From the NCBI GenBank assembly GCA_905201285.1, contig CAJKNM010000076.1, positions 1 to 7,556 of the forward strand: a DNA stretch of 7,556 nt. Direction: 5' to 3'. The notes beneath the pieces are model-generated. The model was not told the DNA's origin. It made no database searches and was given only the letters and a program-made list of their open reading frames with translations. The position numbers and the translations under genes are program-made. Source of the stretch: an uncultured Eubacteriales bacterium. Its GTDB lineage: Bacteria; Bacillota; Clostridia; Monoglobales; Monoglobaceae. Below, piece by piece: positions 6,632 to 7,556 of the stretch (position 1 is the stretch's first letter; every line of letters starts with the position of its first letter).

Positions 6632-7444
6632 TTACAATTTTATTACAAACTCCGATAAATCAAACATCAATACTCTGTTTCCGAATAATTCTTTAATCGT
6701 TATAAAGATATTTTTAAAGTTATCCGATTCTTCACAATAGATATTTATTCTTTTAGGCAATCTCTGAATTATCACCTCGAGTAATATATCGTCCGAATCC
6801 ATATTATTACCAAACTCAGATATAAATTCCGTTTTGCATTGGCTTGTTATATTTTCACCGTTTTCATCATAAAACAAGTATTCGCCGTTGTTTGCTATAA
6901 CATTCAATTCCTGTGATAAAAATGATTCGCTTTCTATATATATTCTCAATAAATCAACTATTCTGTTATATTCAAGCTCAGACTCAAACTCTTTAAAGGC
7001 TTTATATAAAATTTCATAGAGAGAAATTATGCTTTCGCCCGCCGAAAACATCATAAAGCCGTCATAACTTATTATTGAGGCATCTGTCGAAAAATTAACA
7101 AGAAGCTGTTTTATGTCCGTTGTAATAGCCTCTGCCTCTTTGCTGTATAACTTTTCGTTGATCCGACTTATAATCTCGTATTTTAAATAAACCGGAAGTT
7201 TATTTAATTCTTCATCCATAATGTCAAAAATAAAAAAGACTCCGGAACTCCGTACTATCCATTCCGAAACAGCTTCAGCCGCCTTGTCAAAGTATTCCTT
7301 TTTTATATTAATAAAATATACGCCATCATATTCGTTTGTATCAACCGCATCTGTTATGCAATATTCTTCTAAAAGATATATTTCAATAATTATCGCAAGA
7401 TAATCAAGCTTTTCTTTTGATTTAAGTGAAATAACCTCATCCAC
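6632..7444 (-). CDS. ytxC: YtxC-like protein (putative sporulation protein family)
   Basis: A 270-residue soluble protein, with no signal peptide or clear membrane helix, that resembles the YtxC family of Bacillus and Clostridia. The match is strongest in the C-terminal half: DGFMMF (about 124-129), a long helical segment ending EYNRIVDLLRIYIE (about 158-171), a beta-rich stretch with LFYDENGENIT (189-199), then DDILLEVIIQRLPKRINIY (about 218-236) and the closing TIKELFGNRVLMF (about 249-261). The N-terminal half is acidic and poorly conserved. YtxC is listed among sporulation-associated proteins, but its biochemical role is unknown. The gene is visibly more AT-rich than dnaG, sigA or dapF. 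The start is the GTG at 7444, set by GGAGGT; the nearby ATG at 7440 is out of frame. The 29-codon tail of another gene ends 21 bp upstream, suggesting an operon. Assignment rests on pattern recognition, with moderate confidence. Confidence 0.68.
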   Translation of the reverse strand: MDEVISLKSKEKLDYLAIIIEIYLLEEYCITDAVDTNEYDGVYFINIKKEYFDKAAEAVSEWIVRSSGVFFIFDIMDEELNKLPVYLKYEIISRINEKLYSKEAEAITTDIKQLLVNFSTDASIISYDGFMMFSAGESIISLYEILYKAFKEFESELEYNRIVDLLRIYIESESFLSQELNVIANNGEYLFYDENGENITSQCKTEFISEFGNNMDSDDILLEVIIQRLPKRINIYCEESDNFKNIFITIKELFGNRVLMFDLSEFVIKL

Positions 7445-7450
7445 GTCTAT

Positions 7451-7456
7451 ACCTCC
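7451..7456 (-). promoter_or_regulatory. Ribosome binding site fixing a GTG start for ytxC
   Basis: GGAGGT on the minus strand (7456-7451) is 6 nt before the GTG at 7444-7442. The ATG at 7440-7438 is in another frame, so GTG is the start codon. Confidence 0.8.
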
Positions 7457-7465
7457 GATACAAAT

Positions 7466-7556
7466 TTATGTAAAAGAGATTATGCTTCCCAAATCAAAAA
7501 GCCTGCCGCTAGAAAGCGACACTATATGTCTGCCTGTTTGTTTTATAATATCAATT
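7466..7556 (-). CDS. C-terminal end of an unidentified gene, cut by window edge
   Basis: On the minus strand an open frame enters from the right edge and runs 29 codons (7555 to 7469) to a TAA at 7468-7466. It ends ...KQTGRHIVSLSSGRLFDLGS then IISFT. The other two minus frames meet stops or look less protein-like. The 21-bp distance from this stop to the ytxC GTG, with a good ribosome binding site between, is normal operon spacing and supports it being a real gene end. I do not recognise the protein from this tail, and too little is present to assign a function. Confidence 0.45.
   Translation of the reverse strand, partial: IDIIKQTGRHIVSLSSGRLFDLGSIISFT

Overview
The window looks like a piece of core chromosome from a low-to-moderate GC Gram-positive anaerobe of the class Clostridia, possibly a gut Oscillospiraceae/Ruminococcaceae-type lineage. 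The reasons are the dnaG-sigA pair of the macromolecular-synthesis operon, a clostridial-style citrate synthase of about 470 residues, a YlmC/YmxH PRC-barrel protein, a YtxC-like protein, strong GGAGG ribosome binding sites, and TTGACx-N17-TATAxT promoters. No transposon, prophage, CRISPR, rRNA or tRNA was seen. Taxon calls are inference from protein character only.

Layout. Positions 1-1565 (+) hold DNA primase, cut at its 5' end by the window edge. Positions 1621-2733 (+) hold the primary sigma factor, 55 bp downstream. A 124-bp gap carries a clear vegetative promoter that starts a citrate synthase-dapF transcription unit (2858-5140, +), which ends at a strong hairpin terminator (5158-5191). 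A small YlmC/YmxH gene follows (5215-5451, +). Its stop codon is the first base of a perfect 19-bp-arm palindrome that separates it from a convergent tyrosine recombinase of the XerC/XerD family (5502-6491, -). The recombinase has its own near-consensus promoter with a perfect 12-bp inverted repeat just after the predicted transcription start. Upstream of it, on the same strand, lie a ytxC-like gene (6632-7444, -) and the last 29 codons of another gene that runs off the right edge.

The genes mostly serve housekeeping: replication priming, vegetative transcription, carbon entry to citrate/2-oxoglutarate, the diaminopimelate/lysine branch, chromosome dimer resolution or site-specific recombination, and two proteins of sporulation-associated families.

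The points most worth a second look are these: (1) the DapF homologue has glycine where the first catalytic cysteine of diaminopimelate epimerases should be, while the second cysteine and nearly all substrate-binding positions remain; (2) the palindrome beside the recombinase gene contains TTATGTAAAC in both arms, the sequence of the right half-site of Bacillus subtilis dif; (3) an operator-like or RNA-hairpin inverted repeat lies at the start of the recombinase transcript; (4) start codons for citrate synthase and YtxC are set by Shine-Dalgarno position, both GTG. I see no evidence for a wholly new multi-gene system here.
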